Notes: generated from the sequence alone by a model not told the origin. DNA of 64,000 nt from Adiantum capillus-veneris (GCA_014529385.2 CM043956.1:64796620-64860619), one strand, 5' to 3'. Shown: positions 33,201 through 44,846, counted from the first letter of the stretch. Numbers and translations: made by a program.

Positions 33201-35575
33201 CTTCGCAGCTTCTTTATCCATTACAGCAAGTGGCAAAGCATGATCCATTGCAATGGGATGACAAGTGTGAAGAAGTGTTTCAAGAGGTGAAAGAGGTGTT
33301 AGGGGGGTTGTCAGCCATGCAGGCTCCTGATTGGGAGAAAGTTTTTTATGTAAATCCATCAGTAGGGGATGATGCCATTGGAGCCATGCTATTGCAAAAG
33401 GGGAAGGGCAGCCATTATATGAGGCCAGTGTATTGTGCAAGCCGAGTGAAGTTGGTAGCGGAGAGAAAGTTATCAGAAGTAGAGCTAGTGATGGCTAGTG
33501 TAATATTTGCTTGTCGACGATTTCGTCATTACTTGCTACCACGGCCTTTTGTTTTCTTGACGAGTTATGCCTTTTTGCCACAGTTAATTAATGGTATTAA
33601 CATGTCAAATGTGGTGAAGAAATGGGTAATTGAGCTGCAAGAGTTTGAGTTCTCTTTTCTAGTGGAAGATAGTACAAGGGCTACCCTAGCTGATTTGTTG
33701 ACCTACAAGGAGAATCCCCTTATTGTTAAGGAAGAGGTGGTGAGAAAGGTAGTTGAAGAAGTGCCACAGATCAGCAATGCACATGTGTTGTTCTTTGATG
33801 GTTCATACAGAAAGAGCCATGATGCAGCTTCAGGGGGTATAGCACTTTATGATCCAGAGGGGAAGCTAGTATGCAAGAGAGGGTTCAAATTGGATGCTCA
33901 TAGTAACAATGAGGCTGAATATGCTACATTGGAAGCCGGATTACACATTTGTTTGAAGCATGGGGTTCGAAGGTTGAGCATAAAAGGTGATGCCTTGTTA
34001 GTGGTGAAGCAAGTGTTGGGTGTGTGGAAGAGCAAGAACACCTCATTGAAGGAAATGTGCTTCAGAATTAAAGGCCTGTTAAAAAAGTTTGAAGCATGGA
34101 GTATCAGACACATTGAACGTGCTCTAAATGGAGAGGCACATGAAGCAGCTCAAGGCATGATTGGGGAGCTATTTGTGTTGAGGACCACTTTACCTCTTTA
34201 TCATGGCCGGGAAAGTTTGGCTCAAGAAGAGGAGTTTTTGCTAACAGGAATCATTCCAAAGGAGATTCAGAAGTCTAAGAAGTATGGCTTTGTGCGTAGA
34301 GCATACAGGTACAAATTGATTGGTGATGTCTTATACATGAAAGGGGCTGATCTCGTGTTGAGACGTGTACCTTGGCGGGAGGAGCTTTACAGAGTGTTGG
34401 AAGAGAATCACGAAGGCGCATGTGGTGGCCATTTTGCTCTAAAGATCACCTTGCATAAGATTTTGCAAGAGGGGTATGTATGGCCTAGTTTGCACAAGGA
34501 TGTTCACCATTGGTGTAGGTCTTGCAATAGGTGTCAAGCATTTGGGAAGAGAGTGTTGAAGCCAGAGCTACGAAAAACCATTATGGCGTTTGATGTGTTT
34601 GAAAAGTGGGGGATTGATGCAATAGGCCCGTTACCTATCACAAGCAGGGGCAAAAGCTATATCTTGACGGCAGTGGACATTCTCTCTAGATGGGCAGAGG
34701 CTATAGCAGTAAAACAGATCACTGCAAAGGATGTGGCAAAATTTGTGTATGATGAAATATGTTGCAAGTTTGGGGTGCCACTGGAGTTACTTTCAGATAA
34801 GGGGCCTGGCTTTAGAGCTAAACTGCTAGATTTTTTATGTGCAAAGATGAAGATTAGGCACCAGCATACCACTCCTTATTACCCGCAGTGTAATGGCTTG
34901 AATGAAAGATTCAATGGTGAGTTGGTACAGATTCTTTCGAAAGTGACAGAGCACCAAGGAAAGAATTGGGATTTGGAATTGCCTAGTGCATTATGGGCTT
35001 ACCGTACTTCGGTGAAGACAGGTACAGGGTTTACTCCATTTCATTTGGTGTATGGAAAGGAAGCACTATTGCCTGTGGAGGTAGAGTTGCCTGCGGTCAA
35101 GATGTTAGAGAAGTTGCTTGGGCCGCCTAGTGATGCATTCAAAGAGAGGCTCTTGCAGTTACAAGAGGTCCAGTTGGATAGGATGAGCGCTTTGGAGCAT
35201 TATGGGCAGAGGCAGGATAAGGCTTTGACAAAGCTAAATGAAAAGGTCAAAAGTAAGGGTATCAAGCAACATGACTTGGTTTTGCGCTACAACAGTAAGC
35301 TGGACAACACCTTCCAAAAGAAGTTTCAAATTAAGTGGGAAGGCCCTTTCAAGGTAGTAGAGTGTTTTCCAAATGGCACATATCAGCTGGCTAACCTGGA
35401 TGGTGTTCTACATAAGTCAAGGGTAAATGGATTGCGTCTTAAATTGTATCATGCTAGATTGATGATGGTGGAACAAGATGAGTTGTCGGTGGAGCAAGAA
35501 ATGTTGGTAAAGGATGAGGAGACTTGTGATGCGGCGAGTCTCATATCTCTCTTTGCTGCTGCTGATCATGAATGA
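30224..35575 (+). CDS. gag-pol: G5 gag-pol polyprotein (1783 aa), Tat-like Ty3/Gypsy
   Basis: Start chosen at GCCATGG (MAFSYPEFHG); the upstream open frame has no ATG. Domains: gag capsid-like region (about 10-210); zinc knuckle C289, C292, H297, C302; protease active site D499-G-G-A and ILGRPWL; acidic linker; RT about 740-960 with FMDD (D901, D902). A first RNase H follows (about 1020-1150), where the usual VDAS reads VNPS and the TDH-like Asp is TSY, so catalytic residues are missing. The second, archaeal-type RNase H has D1192, E1232 and D1256. Integrase has the HX6H...CX2C zinc region (H1396, H1403, C1434, C1437) and D1465, D1525, E1561 (exactly 35 residues between the last two). A GPF module follows at W1705. 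No stop or frameshift interrupts it. It makes the capsid, enzymes and integrase needed for copy-and-paste transposition. Confidence 0.95.
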   Translation: MAFSYPEFHGRSDEDVEEFLEKMEVACISNQIHDPTQMLRLLQICLKSDARAWSKAFEEELRMADPPIRLSWDNLRHGLEVEFVKIEDPDKVWQEVQALVQKEGEPVDAYIRKFSLAWEQMCKALAPQVPPPDMMKKDRFLAGLWENIRWRVELKKPRTYEDALEVARNKEWKLRKMSQLGVESLPMRAEFQPMDSLQGRMSGVHHEPVVPVTTQVMPAVVTTTVQDDGLRQDMRQVVDLMKNLSLNMLGQVGNNRGRGRFANQPGGEERPRNGAGQSNSRFWRQTPTCYNCGELGHISPQCDKSPRMGGDMYPLPRQVLTRSNDYGIEIKGDEGTSGLTQEEKGKTKVLSVVTLEKASKLEDTLVMPIGKRTTEDKEGRSAPGPSKKKGKSHEGEDVKAKRKRRARRKFHVSDFPLGDGQLSYDLKEDLTSRKADVTFGQLIEMVPKLKRQWKRMVNPMEKEPERGSVKVLAMDELRDICPIVDVCHKRKNLGQGYVDGGAQICVITHSCVEKMGLTVAGVSGFRIRLANHQKVKCLGVVKSLEVEAYDAKAVVDFHVMPAGLGAYPIILGRPWLRAVGAVQDWRHGTISLYGKTGTKKLYNMDTRKRLEELYEDEDESSDEDSSTVTDEDSDSTTSSDEDVDVAFLLMDKEIQECGLVAFANEVEDESEGPYEVIEGLMQTKVELSKKQELMTQMISGDLSAMEKDIFLHMLASFPDLFITSYEEIRGFKGEEMHIELKEGAKPVRQRLRRMGQEQMEALRVEVDKLLKAGFIVPVETTEWVSPVVVSPKKDGKWRICVDFKPLNAATKKNPYPLPFIDQILDSVAGYERYSVCDGFSGYFQLKIALKDRTKTTFIMPWGCYCYTVLPFGLSNGPSFYQERANWVLEPFIGSCVKAFMDDFCVYSSRAEHHEKLQMVLARYDECGGQLNPKKCHLAQPRVKLLGHMVSENGIEADPDKVKSIILLPSPMSTKQLATFIHKVKYMARFIPLSSQLLYPLQQVAKHDPLQWDDKCEEVFQEVKEVLGGLSAMQAPDWEKVFYVNPSVGDDAIGAMLLQKGKGSHYMRPVYCASRVKLVAERKLSEVELVMASVIFACRRFRHYLLPRPFVFLTSYAFLPQLINGINMSNVVKKWVIELQEFEFSFLVEDSTRATLADLLTYKENPLIVKEEVVRKVVEEVPQISNAHVLFFDGSYRKSHDAASGGIALYDPEGKLVCKRGFKLDAHSNNEAEYATLEAGLHICLKHGVRRLSIKGDALLVVKQVLGVWKSKNTSLKEMCFRIKGLLKKFEAWSIRHIERALNGEAHEAAQGMIGELFVLRTTLPLYHGRESLAQEEEFLLTGIIPKEIQKSKKYGFVRRAYRYKLIGDVLYMKGADLVLRRVPWREELYRVLEENHEGACGGHFALKITLHKILQEGYVWPSLHKDVHHWCRSCNRCQAFGKRVLKPELRKTIMAFDVFEKWGIDAIGPLPITSRGKSYILTAVDILSRWAEAIAVKQITAKDVAKFVYDEICCKFGVPLELLSDKGPGFRAKLLDFLCAKMKIRHQHTTPYYPQCNGLNERFNGELVQILSKVTEHQGKNWDLELPSALWAYRTSVKTGTGFTPFHLVYGKEALLPVEVELPAVKMLEKLLGPPSDAFKERLLQLQEVQLDRMSALEHYGQRQDKALTKLNEKVKSKGIKQHDLVLRYNSKLDNTFQKKFQIKWEGPFKVVECFPNGTYQLANLDGVLHKSRVNGLRLKLYHARLMMVEQDELSVEQEMLVKDEETCDAASLISLFAAADHE

Positions 35576-35603
35576 TCTAGCAGGCTAGGGGATGGGCAAA
35601 TTA

Positions 35604-36747
35604 TGTCAGGAGTTTTTTGGAGCAAGGGATTGCGCATATGTACATACCCATGCATGGTGCATCAAATAAAGTATTGCCCATTTTCCAGAGCCAGGTGGTT
35701 ACGTGGGGCCCACATGTGTACAGGTAGGACACCATGTACATAGTGCATCGATTTTCATCGTTACTAGTACCATTGTGTTTTTCTACAATAAGGAGGAGTT
35801 GGTAGCGCGTAAAACTTCTCGAGGAAGCTATCCGCGGGCCGACGACGTGAGGTCAGCAGGTGCGTCAGATGGCATCTAGTGGCGTCAGGAGGGCGAACGA
35901 GGTCAATATTTGCACGCGGATGAGGACGGACACAACGTGGGTGTTTTCTTGTGAGAGTTACGCAGAAAGGTCATCATTAGGACCACTTTTTGGGGCCACT
36001 TCACGTGGTGGCGAGATGCATTATTGGAAAAAAGCTGAGTGCCAGGTGTGCGAATGATGCAAAAAGGTGACAACTATGCACTGCGAGGTCAGTTTTTGGC
36101 CTGTTCGGGGTCCGTTTGAGGTCATCTAAAAGGCCAAGGGTGCCCAACTAAAAAAGCTAAGTGTGGGAACTGAAAAAACTGAGAGAAGACCAGAAAAAAC
36201 GTGGAGAAGAGAGGAGGAACAGCCGCAGGTGTGTTTTTGCTCATTTTGGAGCCTGTTTTGGCCGTAAACTGCTCATCCGATGTCGGATTTGAGCACTTTG
36301 ACATTGTAGAGTGGGGTTTTGGGCCGTTCCGAACACGATGGCGCTGTCCATTTTGCCAAATTCCTCACTCTTTTTTTGCTGTTTTTCTGTGTAATCTTCT
36401 CCGGTGAGCGAAGTTTCTGCTCCAGTTTGTGATTGTATCTGGCTTATTTTACCCATATTGTGTGAGCTGTTTGCCCCATTGGTGTTGGCCCAAGCTCATT
36501 TGTATCTAAACATCAGAAATTCTCCTCTTTTGAGCTGAGTTTTTTGGGTGTGTGTGTGTGAGTGTGTGTGTCTGTGTGGAGTGGGCAAGTGGATAGTCTC
36601 TCTCCTCTCACTCCAGAGGTGTGTTCCCTGTCTCGGCCAGGTGTGTTGTGTAAGCCGAGTGGTGCCCCATAGTGTGTGTGTGTATCTTCCCAAGAGTGTG
36701 TGTCGGGTCGTTATAGAGGCGTTGTGTGTGTTTTCATCCCGCCCACA
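35604..36747 (+). repeat. G5 3' LTR
   Basis: 1144 bp, the same length as the 5' LTR; followed at once by AACGT, the target duplication, and then by Copia C RNase H sequence. Confidence 0.93.
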
Positions 36748-36752
36748 ACGTA

Positions 36753-37978
36753 GACCTTCGGTTGTCTAAGTCACCTGCATAATCTGAGTCTGTAAAACCA
36801 TTTACACTTAGCTCTTGACTCCCATAGCATATACGCATACTCTTTGTAGCTTTCAGGTATCTCAATATTCCTTTCACTGCCTCCCAATGTTTCTTGCCTG
36901 GGTTTGACATGTATCGACTTACTACTCCCACTGCAAATGCAATGTCCGGGCGAGTAACAATCATTGCATACATCAAACTACACACTGCCGACACATATGG
37001 AATCTTATCCATTTCAGCCTGTTCTTCCTCAGACACAGGACACTCAATGCCTTTCCCTTCTCCATATTGAAATGTTGAAAAACCTTGTCAATATACTCTG
37101 TTTGAGATAACCGAATCAACTTCTTTGATCTGTCTCTCTCAATGCGCATACCAAGTATATGACTTGCCTCACCCATGTCTTTCATGTCAAACGATTTTGC
37201 CATCTTTGACTTCAAAGCTGAAATTTCTTCCAAATTGCTTGCCAGCAATCAACATGTCATCCACATACAAAATAAGGATCAGCCAAATACCATCCTTAGC
37301 CTTCTTTGTACATAGACAGTGATCGAACTCACTACATTTGTAGCCTTGAGAAAGCATAAACTTGTCGAATTTATGGTACCATGCCCTCGGTGATTGTTTT
37401 AAGCCATAAAGACTCTTTAACAACTAGCATACCCAATCTTCCTTGCCTTTCTCAACAAACCCTTCTGACTGCTGCATGTAAATTTCCACATCTAAATCAC
37501 CATGCAAGAACGCTGTCTTGACATCCATTTGGTGCAACACCAAATCTAATATGGCAACCAATGCAAGAAAGCATCTCAATGTAGTCATCTTGACCACCGG
37601 AGAGAAGACTTCATCAAAGTCAATGCCTTGTTCTTGCTTAAAGCCCTTGGCAACAAGCCTTGCTTTGTACTTTGGCTGACTATAATGAGTTATCTTATAC
37701 ATGTAAACCCATTTACAAGGTAGAGCCTTTTTGCCCCGTGGTAATTTAACTAGCTTCCATGTCTGGTTTTTATGCAGAGCTGTCATCTCTGACTGCATGG
37801 CCAATTTCCAATTCCCAGAGTCCTTCATTTGCACTGCTTCCTTGTAACATGAAGGCTCATTGCAATCAGTCAACATGACATAGTTCATAGATGGAACAAA
37901 CCTATCAGGAGGTCGCGTGACACGTCCAGATCTACGCACAATAGGTGGCTCAGGCTCAGCAAAAACCTGTGGTTCCAC
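36753..37978 (-). pseudogene. C reverse transcriptase and start of RNase H
   Basis: Frames on minus at 37978-37424, 37423-37187, 37248-36973 and 37036-36753. RT shows KARLVAKGFKQEQGIDF, HQMDVKTAFLHGDL, SLYGLKQSPRAWY and the catalytic YVDD (ILYVDDMLIAGK). A stop lies after GKEDWVC and two frameshifts follow, one deleting about 14 codons compared with C1. The 3' side is cut by G5. Confidence 0.85.
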
Positions 37979-38187
37979 TCTATCCTGTCCTTGCTCCTCT
38001 TGAGCCCTGACATTTTGTCTTGCACATGCAGGTCCATCTTCTTGGAAGACAACTCTTCTAATCTCCTCAACCCTCTCTGGTTTAGAATGATATTTGGATT
38101 CATTAAAGTGAACATCATTGCTGCGGACAACCTTTCTGGATTCAGGATCCCAAAGTCTCTACCCGATCTCACCAGAATTACCATAGC

Positions 38188-38781
38188 CTAGAAAGATGCA
38201 CTTTCTACTCTTTGGCTCAAGTTTGTTCCTAAATTCCTTTGCAACGTGAGTATATGCCTCACAGCCAAAGACTTTGAGATGCTTGTATGAGGGCACCTTG
38301 CCTGACCATACCATCTCTGGCACTGAACCTTCTGCAAAACCTTGCTAGGAGATCTATTTACAAGATGAACAGCTATTGATACAGCTTCAGCCCAAAACCC
38401 ATTTGGCAGCTGTGCATTAGACAACATACTTCTGACCTTCTCTTGTATGGTCCTATTCATCCTCTCAGCAACACCATTTTGAGGAGGATTGTAAGGAGCA
38501 GTAAGTTCACGTTTTATACCTTTTGACTCACAAATGTCCTGAAAGGCCTTTGAAACATACTCTCCACCATTGTCAGTGCGTAAGCATTGAAGCTTCTTGC
38601 CACTCTGATTCTCCACAAGTGTCACAAACGTTTTGAAAACACTAAACGCTTCATCCTTGTGCTTGAGAAAGTAAACCCATACTTTCCTCGAGTAATCATC
38701 TATAAATGTCATAAAGTAAGAAGCTCCCCCTAGAGATAGGTTAGGCATAGGACCACACAAATCACTATGAACAAGTGCCAA
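38188..38781 (-). pseudogene. C integrase core
   Basis: Visible are LVHSDLCGPMP (first Asp), LRTDNGGEYVS (second Asp) and PPQNGVAERMNR (catalytic Glu), then GFWAEAVSIAVHLVNRSP. Frameshifts near 38188 and 38350 separate it from the C-terminal part (38184-37885). Confidence 0.85.
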
Positions 38782-38841
38782 CTGTGTATCTCTTCTATTG
38801 CTTCTATGCTTATGTGGCTGCTGTGTTTGCTTACCATACAG

Positions 38842-39345
38842 TCAATGTTCATAGAATTCAAAATCATTAAATGAAAAGCCAGGCAAATAACCAGAACGAG
38901 ACAAGATTTCCATTCCCTTCTTGGACATATGTCCTAACCGGCTATGCCACAAAAAAACGTTCGGCTGCTCGATTACATTGATTACATTTTTAGAGACATT
39001 TGATACATAAATCATGTAAAGTCCTCCAGAATTTACTCCATGTGCTACTGTCATAGAACCCTTGGATATCTTCCACATGTTCTGTCCAAAAGCGGTGACG
39101 TAGCCAGCATCATCAAGTAAACCTGTGTTGATCAAGCTCTTTGTAATTGCGGGAACATGTCTCACATTCTTCAGCGTGAAAGAAGAGCCATTCTTAAACT
39201 TCAATTGAACATCTCCAACACCTAAGATTTCACATGTCTGCCAATTGCCTAGCCGAACATGATCTTTAGTGGTCACATAAGAAGTAAACCACTCCTTGTT
39301 TGGAGACACATGAAGTGATGCCCCTGAGTCTATAATCTAGTCACC
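38842..39345 (-). pseudogene. C protease and GAG-pre-integrase
   Basis: Reading minus from 39345, IIDSGASLHVSPN is the protease active site, with a stop just before it. The pre-integrase domain shows LWHSRLGHMSKKGMEIL and ends in FEFYEH. This order, protease then pre-integrase, is typical of Ty1/Copia. Confidence 0.8.
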
Positions 39346-40314
39346 CAGTGCATTTCCATCAGATGCTGTAAGAAGAGCTGAGTCCATTGTATTCTTCAAG
39401 AAGTAGATGTCTCCTGACACTAGACTGTCATCCTCTGCAACAGTGTTTGTTACATTTATTTCTTGAATCTTCACTGAGGACTTGTTCTTCTCACCATGGT
39501 CTTCAGCTTTCTCTTTGCCTTTTTCTGCTTTCCAATCTCTGCAGTCTCTTTTCATGTGACCCTTCTTGCCACAATGGTAGCATTCTATGTCACTCTTGCC
39601 TTTAGCACTGCGAGACTTGCTACGAGACTGATTCCTCTTTCCACCTTTGTACTTTTCTTTGGTCCTTCCCCTAACAACTAAGGTTGTTCCTTTGCCTTTG
39701 TCCATTGTCTTTCTATTGGTTTCTTCAGTAAGCAGACTTCCTTCTACACCTGCTATGTTCAAACCATCTGGAGGTGCAGAAATAATGTTCAAACCATCTC
39801 GAGGTGCAGAATTACTCAAAGCTGTGCGAAAAGTGTCCCAACTTTCCGGCAATGTGATCAACAGGAACATAGCTCTAACAGGTTCATCAAACTTGACACC
39901 TTAAGCTGACAACTGACTATAGATTGTGTTGAATTCATTCAGATGATTGGACATAGGTGTCCCTTCTTTCATCTTCAAGTCAACAAGCTTCTTAAGCCAG
40001 TATACCTATGAAGCTGCACTCTGCTTCTCATAAAGATCACTCAGCTTTAACTATGCTTGATAAGCCGACATCTCGTCTGCTACATTGAAGTAAACGCTTT
40101 CTGCCAAAGTCAGCATAATGGTAGAAAGTGCCAATTCATCCATTTCGTTCCATTCATCTTCGTCCATATCTTCTGGTTTTATCCCCTTGAGCTTTATAGG
40201 TTTTATCTGCTTCTTTTGTACCAACACGTGCCAAATCTGCTTCTTCCACAATGGGAAATTGATTCCATCCAGCTTCTTGATATTGTAAAGAGCAGTGTCC
40301 TGTGATCCAGCCAT
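39337..40314 (-). pseudogene. C gag
   Basis: ATG at 40314 (MAGSQDTALYNIKKLDG) opens a Copia-type gag (KLDGINFPLWKKQI). After breaks the frame 39870-39337 carries FLLITLPESWDTF, a basic region and zinc knuckle CYHCGKKGHMKRDC. A duplicated stretch (DGLNIISAPPDGLNI) is seen. Stops lie at about 40051 and 39900. Confidence 0.85.
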
Positions 40315-41380
40315 AGCTACGCTTCACAGTAGTTTACTTTCCTGGGAAAAATTCGGCAGAGTTTCCCTTGTAAACTGACCTCTGAACCAATATCAACCTG
40401 TGAAATGAACCAAGAAAGCTTCAGATTCTGTAGAAATTTTGGCAGAATCTCCTTTGTAAAATGGCTCTGGTGTACTAAAAAACTAACCAAAAAACAGCTC
40501 AAAAACATTGTCTCTCTGACATTGTAAGCTATGGGTAAACCTCTCCTGTACCTGTACTATCTCTGACTGTCCTGTCACTGTCCTGTAAGCATAGACTGCG
40601 ACAATGCCTCAACGGCAGTAAAGCAAAGATGCAATCCCAACTGTCTAACTCACAGTCAATACATCCCAGCTGCCTATCTAAGGGTACTCGAGGGATCGCT
40701 CCAAGACCTGTATCACCGAAAGGATCTCAACATTCGGGAATCCCCCAGCTCAATAAAACCTCACTCGACCCTCAACAAAGTCTGCAGTAAATCTGACAGT
40801 ACATAGACTTCCCACAAAGTCATACATCCACAAATTTCCCACTGTATGCTGTAACCGCTGCGGCGGTTGTTTGCTGCGGGACTCACAGCCAGCAAACCCT
40901 CAACAGACATACATCATCTCTGACAATACATCCCATATGGAAGTACCTGCAATGTCAGGATGAAATCTGGAATATCAAGCAACAAACACAAGCTACCTGA
41001 TGAACTAGTGGATGTCGCCTACAGTCTGTGTGTAGATGCGCCCGTGTCGTATGTGACACGCCTCCAAGAATTGTGAGCCATCCTTCGATATGTAGACAAC
41101 CACAAATCAACACTCTGAGAGTGTCGATATCCTCATCACCTGCAGTCGTAGGCCGAAAACCCCAAATTTGCAGAGTCGGATCTGCACCCGCCGAGACCAC
41201 GTAGTCGAAAATGGGCTGCACAGACCTTTGTCGAAGCCGAACGGTGGCCGAGATAACCTCATAATGAAATTCTGAGAACACCGGGTCCTACGGTTTCCCC
41301 ACAAGATTTGGGGCCGTGTCTTCGCCTGTCGAATTTCACTCCAATCTGAGTTGGTGCAATGCTGCCCCGAGCCTCGATCT
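40315..41380 (-). other. C leader, untranslated
   Basis: About 1.07 kb between primer site and gag. The open frame 41281-40955 begins with GTG and has neutral differences to C2, so it is not called. No other gene seen. Confidence 0.6.
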
Positions 41381-41394
41381 GAGCTTTGATACCA
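41381..41394 (-). other. C primer binding site, tRNA-iMet
   Basis: On minus TGGTATCAAAGCTC, one mismatch from the perfect site in C2, starts two bases inside the 5' LTR end. Confidence 0.88.
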
Positions 41395-41396
41395 GT

Positions 41397-41586
41397 TGAA
41401 GGAGTACGAGAGGAAGTGCGACGCGAGAGAGAGTGCGAGAAGAAGTGCACGACGATATGGTGAACTCGCTCTACTGTAATGTGTAGAGCATAATGAGTTC
41501 TTATTAGGTTTTTACAAAAGAATGTGTACATACCTGGCGGCCCGCCCACTTACCTGAGCGACCACATTGGGCTTTATACCCCAACA
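41397..41586 (-). repeat. C 5' LTR
   Basis: 190 bp; matches the 27373 LTR with a two-base difference in length and a few substitutions. Followed on plus by GAACT, the target duplication. Confidence 0.9.
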
Positions 41587-41591
41587 GAACT

Positions 41592-42595
41592 TAAGACAAT
41601 TTCTCCGCAATCCAAAGATATTCAAATGAACTAGAAGGGTAGCTAGAACCAACCATGCACTAAGTACAATTGCCTATCATGCAAATGTGAGCACCTCTCT
41701 TTCCCATGTATTTATATTTATGTAGGTTAGAGGTGATGTTCAACATAGCTTCATCCGCATGGTAAAGAAATAGGGATTGTCAATGATACCCTCCACATGG
41801 AAAGGGGTAATCATAAAAGAGGGAGGGATGGGATTGGTGTCACCTGCTTTGTGTCACGCACACATGTAGAGGGTAGGGGGTAAAAAGAGTGCTTTGCAGT
41901 TGCACTTCGACTTTAAGGTGCAGTTAGTGGAGGAGTTGACTCAAAATAGTTGCCCCCCTTGCATGTGGGGGTCCTCTTTAGAGGCTATTTACAAAAGAAG
42001 AGGAGAATATTGTTCGATTAAAGAAGCCATGCATGTGACACTTGATACAACGATGAACATTGATCATTGGCAAAAGAAAGAATTTCCTCCCTTTTGAGTT
42101 CCATTAAGATAACGATACAAATGCTGGGAAACTACACATGTCACACATGTAGACAAAAACAGAAAGGTGGGACACTTCAACTTGTTGCGTTCCATTAAGA
42201 TAACGATTGTAAGAAATGATACTCTAAGTCCATGCAAAACTTAAGACAATTGCTTTGAAATCCATCAAGCATTGTTTGCTTCTCTTTTGTATGGAAAAAC
42301 AAACACTGATTGATGTAAATTTACCTTCATCTCGGGTGACATACAGGTGTGAGTGCGGTGACATGCAGGTGTGGGTGTGTGGACACAATCCCGTAAAACT
42401 ATAAGATATAGGCAACAAATCATAAAGGAGAAAGAAAAAGGAACTAGAGTATGATATATTCTTGGTATGTATTCAATTATTACCATATCTTGAGAAATAG
42501 TAATTTGCACCTTAGAAACTCTATGGGAATTTAAACCTATCCTCCAAATTGGCCCTAACCTTCCCTCGACGAGGTAATGAAAGGAAGCAATGATG
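41592..42595. other. Intergenic DNA downstream of the GST gene
   Basis: No gene recognised. A segment near 42222-42270 (AAGTCCATGCAAAACTTAAG and following) is similar to the sequence rebuilt around the C insertion site (27348-27372 joined to 41592-41625), so an old duplicated repeat flanks this region. Confidence 0.5.
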
Positions 42596-43768
<1,173 letters not shown>

Positions 43769-43776
43769 GGCCCGCG

Positions 43777-43800
43777 CACGTGATGTCATGCATGACGCAC
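43777..43800 (-). promoter_or_regulatory. as-1-like (TGACG pair) site with overlapping G-box
   Basis: On plus, TGATGTCATGCATGACGCAC (43781-43800) has two TGACG-type cores with the 7-base spacing of the as-1/ocs element; the second core and its flank agree with as-1, the first has one change. CACGTG, a G-box core, overlaps at 43777-43782. The site is about 90-110 bp upstream of the GST ATG. as-1 elements bound by TGA bZIP factors are known to drive tau GST genes under auxin, salicylate and xenobiotic stress; that this one works is inferred. Confidence 0.6.
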
Positions 43801-44754
43801 ATCTTTGAAACTGAAGGACTATGGTACGACGTAGAAGCGACAGCTAAAGACAAAGAGAGAGCCGGGTCAAAGTTCAACTGCAGACCAGTCTTCTACAGCT
43901 CAGCTCGCACGTTTATCTACCAATTTATCACACCCGCCCCAAGTAACCCAAGTTCAACCCTCTGCTGACTAGCCAACATGTATGCCCCTTGGCCTGGGGA
44001 TTCTGGCTATGGACGATGACGCTCTCATAGGTGGCAGAGACAACTGCATGATAGTGTGGTGCTTAGGTTTTGCCATGGCGTTAGCATACGTTTACTACCT
44101 GCCTAAGCACTATAATTTATTCATTTCTATACTTAAGTATACTTAAGTGCTTGTATGGGTGGATTTTTTCAGCTTCCCGGTGGATTTTTTGAACTTCCCA
44201 AGTAAGTTTGATAAATTTTAGATTTGGAGTTTATTAAAGGGAATCAAGGGAGATATTGTCATGCCTTAGGGGAAAAAAAAGGTGGAGAGAGAGAGATAGA
44301 CGAGATATGCCGGGTACAATCATTTTTACGTATGATTAAAGGGAATCTACTGAGATACTCCCATAGCTTTGCTCGCCAAAGGAAAGTATGTCTATTTCTC
44401 TCTCCCTCCCCTTTCCATGTGTTTTTCTCTCTCTTTGCTCTTTTGTCGGTCGTGCTTTGTCTCTCACAAGAAGTTTTGGACAAATTCTATTCCCACATTG
44501 TGACTTACCTCAGCATCACGAGCTTCTATGAGGGAAGCGCCGCATACCTAGCTAGGTACAAGGCCGGTGGTCCCCTGCCCCCAATCGTACCTAGCTAGGA
44601 ATGCGACACCTCTCGAGCAGAAGCTCATGATGTTATTCATTGTATGAAAAACATTGGAAAAGACTCCGTTTTCCTACATAAGAAAATTTCTAAATCTTCT
44701 TGTGTCTCTCGTTGTGCGAGGTATTATCAGTGAGAAGCATGGTGATGGGTTGTG

Positions 44755-44757
<3 letters not shown>
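43801..44757. other. GST upstream region, no further gene seen
   Basis: Open frames such as 44224-44598 have no recognisable motif. CCTAGCTAGGTAC-type palindromes occur at 44548 and 44590. Confidence 0.4.
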
Positions 44758-44785
<28 letters not shown>

Positions 44786-44846
44786 GAGCGGACCCATCTC
44801 TCTCTTTTCCTCTGTGTGTGTGGGTATAGTGGATGGATGTAGGACA

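Larger units (their letters stand above)
28014..36747 (+). mobile_element. G5, intact Ty3/Gypsy (Tat-like) element
   Basis: 8734 bp with two 1144-bp LTRs (28014-29157 and 35604-36747) ending TGTCAGG...CCCACA. The target duplication is AACGT (28009-28013 and 36748-36752). The LTRs differ at 4 sites that I could find by reading (28392/35982, 28745/36335, 28752/36342, 29115/36705), about 99.65 percent identity. It has a primer site, leader, one uninterrupted gag-pol frame and a purine-rich tract at 35587-35596. It is inserted in the Copia C RNase H. By structure this is the only element in the window that could still be autonomous. Confidence 0.95.
27373..41586 (-). mobile_element. Copia C, full-length, with G5 nested inside
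   Basis: Minus-strand Ty1/Copia element. LTRs are 27373-27564 and 41397-41586, with TGTTGGGG...CTCCTTCA ends on minus. The flanking 5-bp duplication is GAACT (27368-27372 and 41587-41591). Without G5 and its duplication it is about 5.5 kb, normal for Copia. Order on minus: 5' LTR, iMet primer site, 1-kb leader, gag, protease, integrase, RT, RNase H, polypurine tract, 3' LTR. Many frameshifts and stops are present, so it is not autonomous now. Confidence 0.92.
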
